A DNA stretch of 64,000 nt, from the NCBI GenBank assembly GCA_965218765.1, contig CBDCLU010000005.1, forward strand, positions 434,001 to 498,000, in the 5' to 3' direction. The notes under the pieces are model-generated. The model was not told where the DNA came from. It worked only from the letters and a program-made list of their open reading frames with translations, and made no database searches. The stretch is from JBBPYC01 sp965218765. Lineage in GTDB: Bacteria; Pseudomonadota; Gammaproteobacteria; Burkholderiales; Burkholderiaceae_C. Shown piece after piece: positions 63,889 to 64,000 of this stretch (the stretch's first letter is position 1; every line of letters starts with the position of its first letter). Made by a program: the position numbers and the translations under genes.

Positions 63889-64000
63889 TTTTCCGGTCCG
63901 GCCTGCCTGCTCAAGCGCTTGATTCGATTTGCTTTATTTAGATATTCAGCGAACAAGAATCACGAATTAAAGCATGCGAGAAATGGCTGCACCGGAAGGT
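63889..64000 (+). other. leader of the gene beyond the right edge (probably rne)
   Basis: AT-rich start (GATTTGCTTTATTTAGATATTCAGCG) unlike the surrounding GC-rich DNA. No coding start is visible to the window end. In E. coli the long rne leader is where RNase E autoregulates its own mRNA; the same is possible here. Confidence 0.35.

Overview
The window is high-GC DNA from a betaproteobacterium of the order Burkholderiales, most likely a member of the Comamonadaceae or a close relative. The main evidence is gene order: rluC / phosphatase / Rieske protein / sppA, maf, yceD-rpmF-plsX-fabHDG-acpP-fabF, rpoE-mucA-mucB-mucD, and lepA-lepB-DUF4845-rnc-era-recO-pdxJ-acpS-nagZ, all closely packed and mostly linked by 4-bp start/stop overlaps. 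This assignment is inferred from conserved gene order, not from a marker-gene comparison.

Layout. 0.1-5.2 kb: a glycerol-3-phosphate type ABC importer (ugpBAEC), with a terminator-like hairpin after ugpB and a 5'-truncated Bug-family binding-protein gene behind ugpC. 5.2-14.1 kb: a stress or signalling island on the minus strand. It holds an SDR, a small membrane protein, a zinc alcohol dehydrogenase, a response regulator, a giant CheB-CheR-PAS-histidine kinase with a one-base frameshift, and an RsbRD-type histidine kinase; a catalase-family remnant lies beside it. 14.4-18.3 kb: a LysR regulator divergent from a class III CoA-transferase, an HMG-CoA-lyase-like enzyme and a collapsed leuC/leuD pair. 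18.7-25.8 kb: a small membrane protein, hemA, prfA, an MFS exporter, a CorC-like protein and lnt. 26-30.6 kb: a lower-GC GDSL hydrolase next to an IS3-type remnant, then molybdenum cofactor genes (moeA, mobA, moaA). 30.7-38.7 kb: accessory metabolism, a dead aqpZ, a tRNA-Thr(CGU) and an ABC exporter-like protein. 39-64 kb: the conserved housekeeping block, covering peptidoglycan recycling, CoA-ACP maturation, PLP synthesis, RNA processing, protein secretion, the sigma-E envelope stress operon, fatty acid and phospholipid synthesis, and rluC. The promoter-side leader of a divergent gene, probably rne, is at the right edge.

Two themes stand out. First, gene decay: the Bug gene, the catalase, leuCD, aqpZ, the CheB domain and the IS3 element are all broken, while the housekeeping blocks look intact. 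Second, a dispersed hairpin-rich repeat of about 100 bp occurs four times. Every copy starts 5-8 bases after a stop codon and points the same way as the gene it follows. Other items worth checking are an 18-residue lysine-rich micro-ORF with its own terminator, a tRNA-Thr with two A-C stem mismatches, an apparently leaderless hemA, a PQT version of the RF1 stop-codon motif with no prmC beside it, and a perfect 15-bp palindrome touching the start of the RsbRD kinase.
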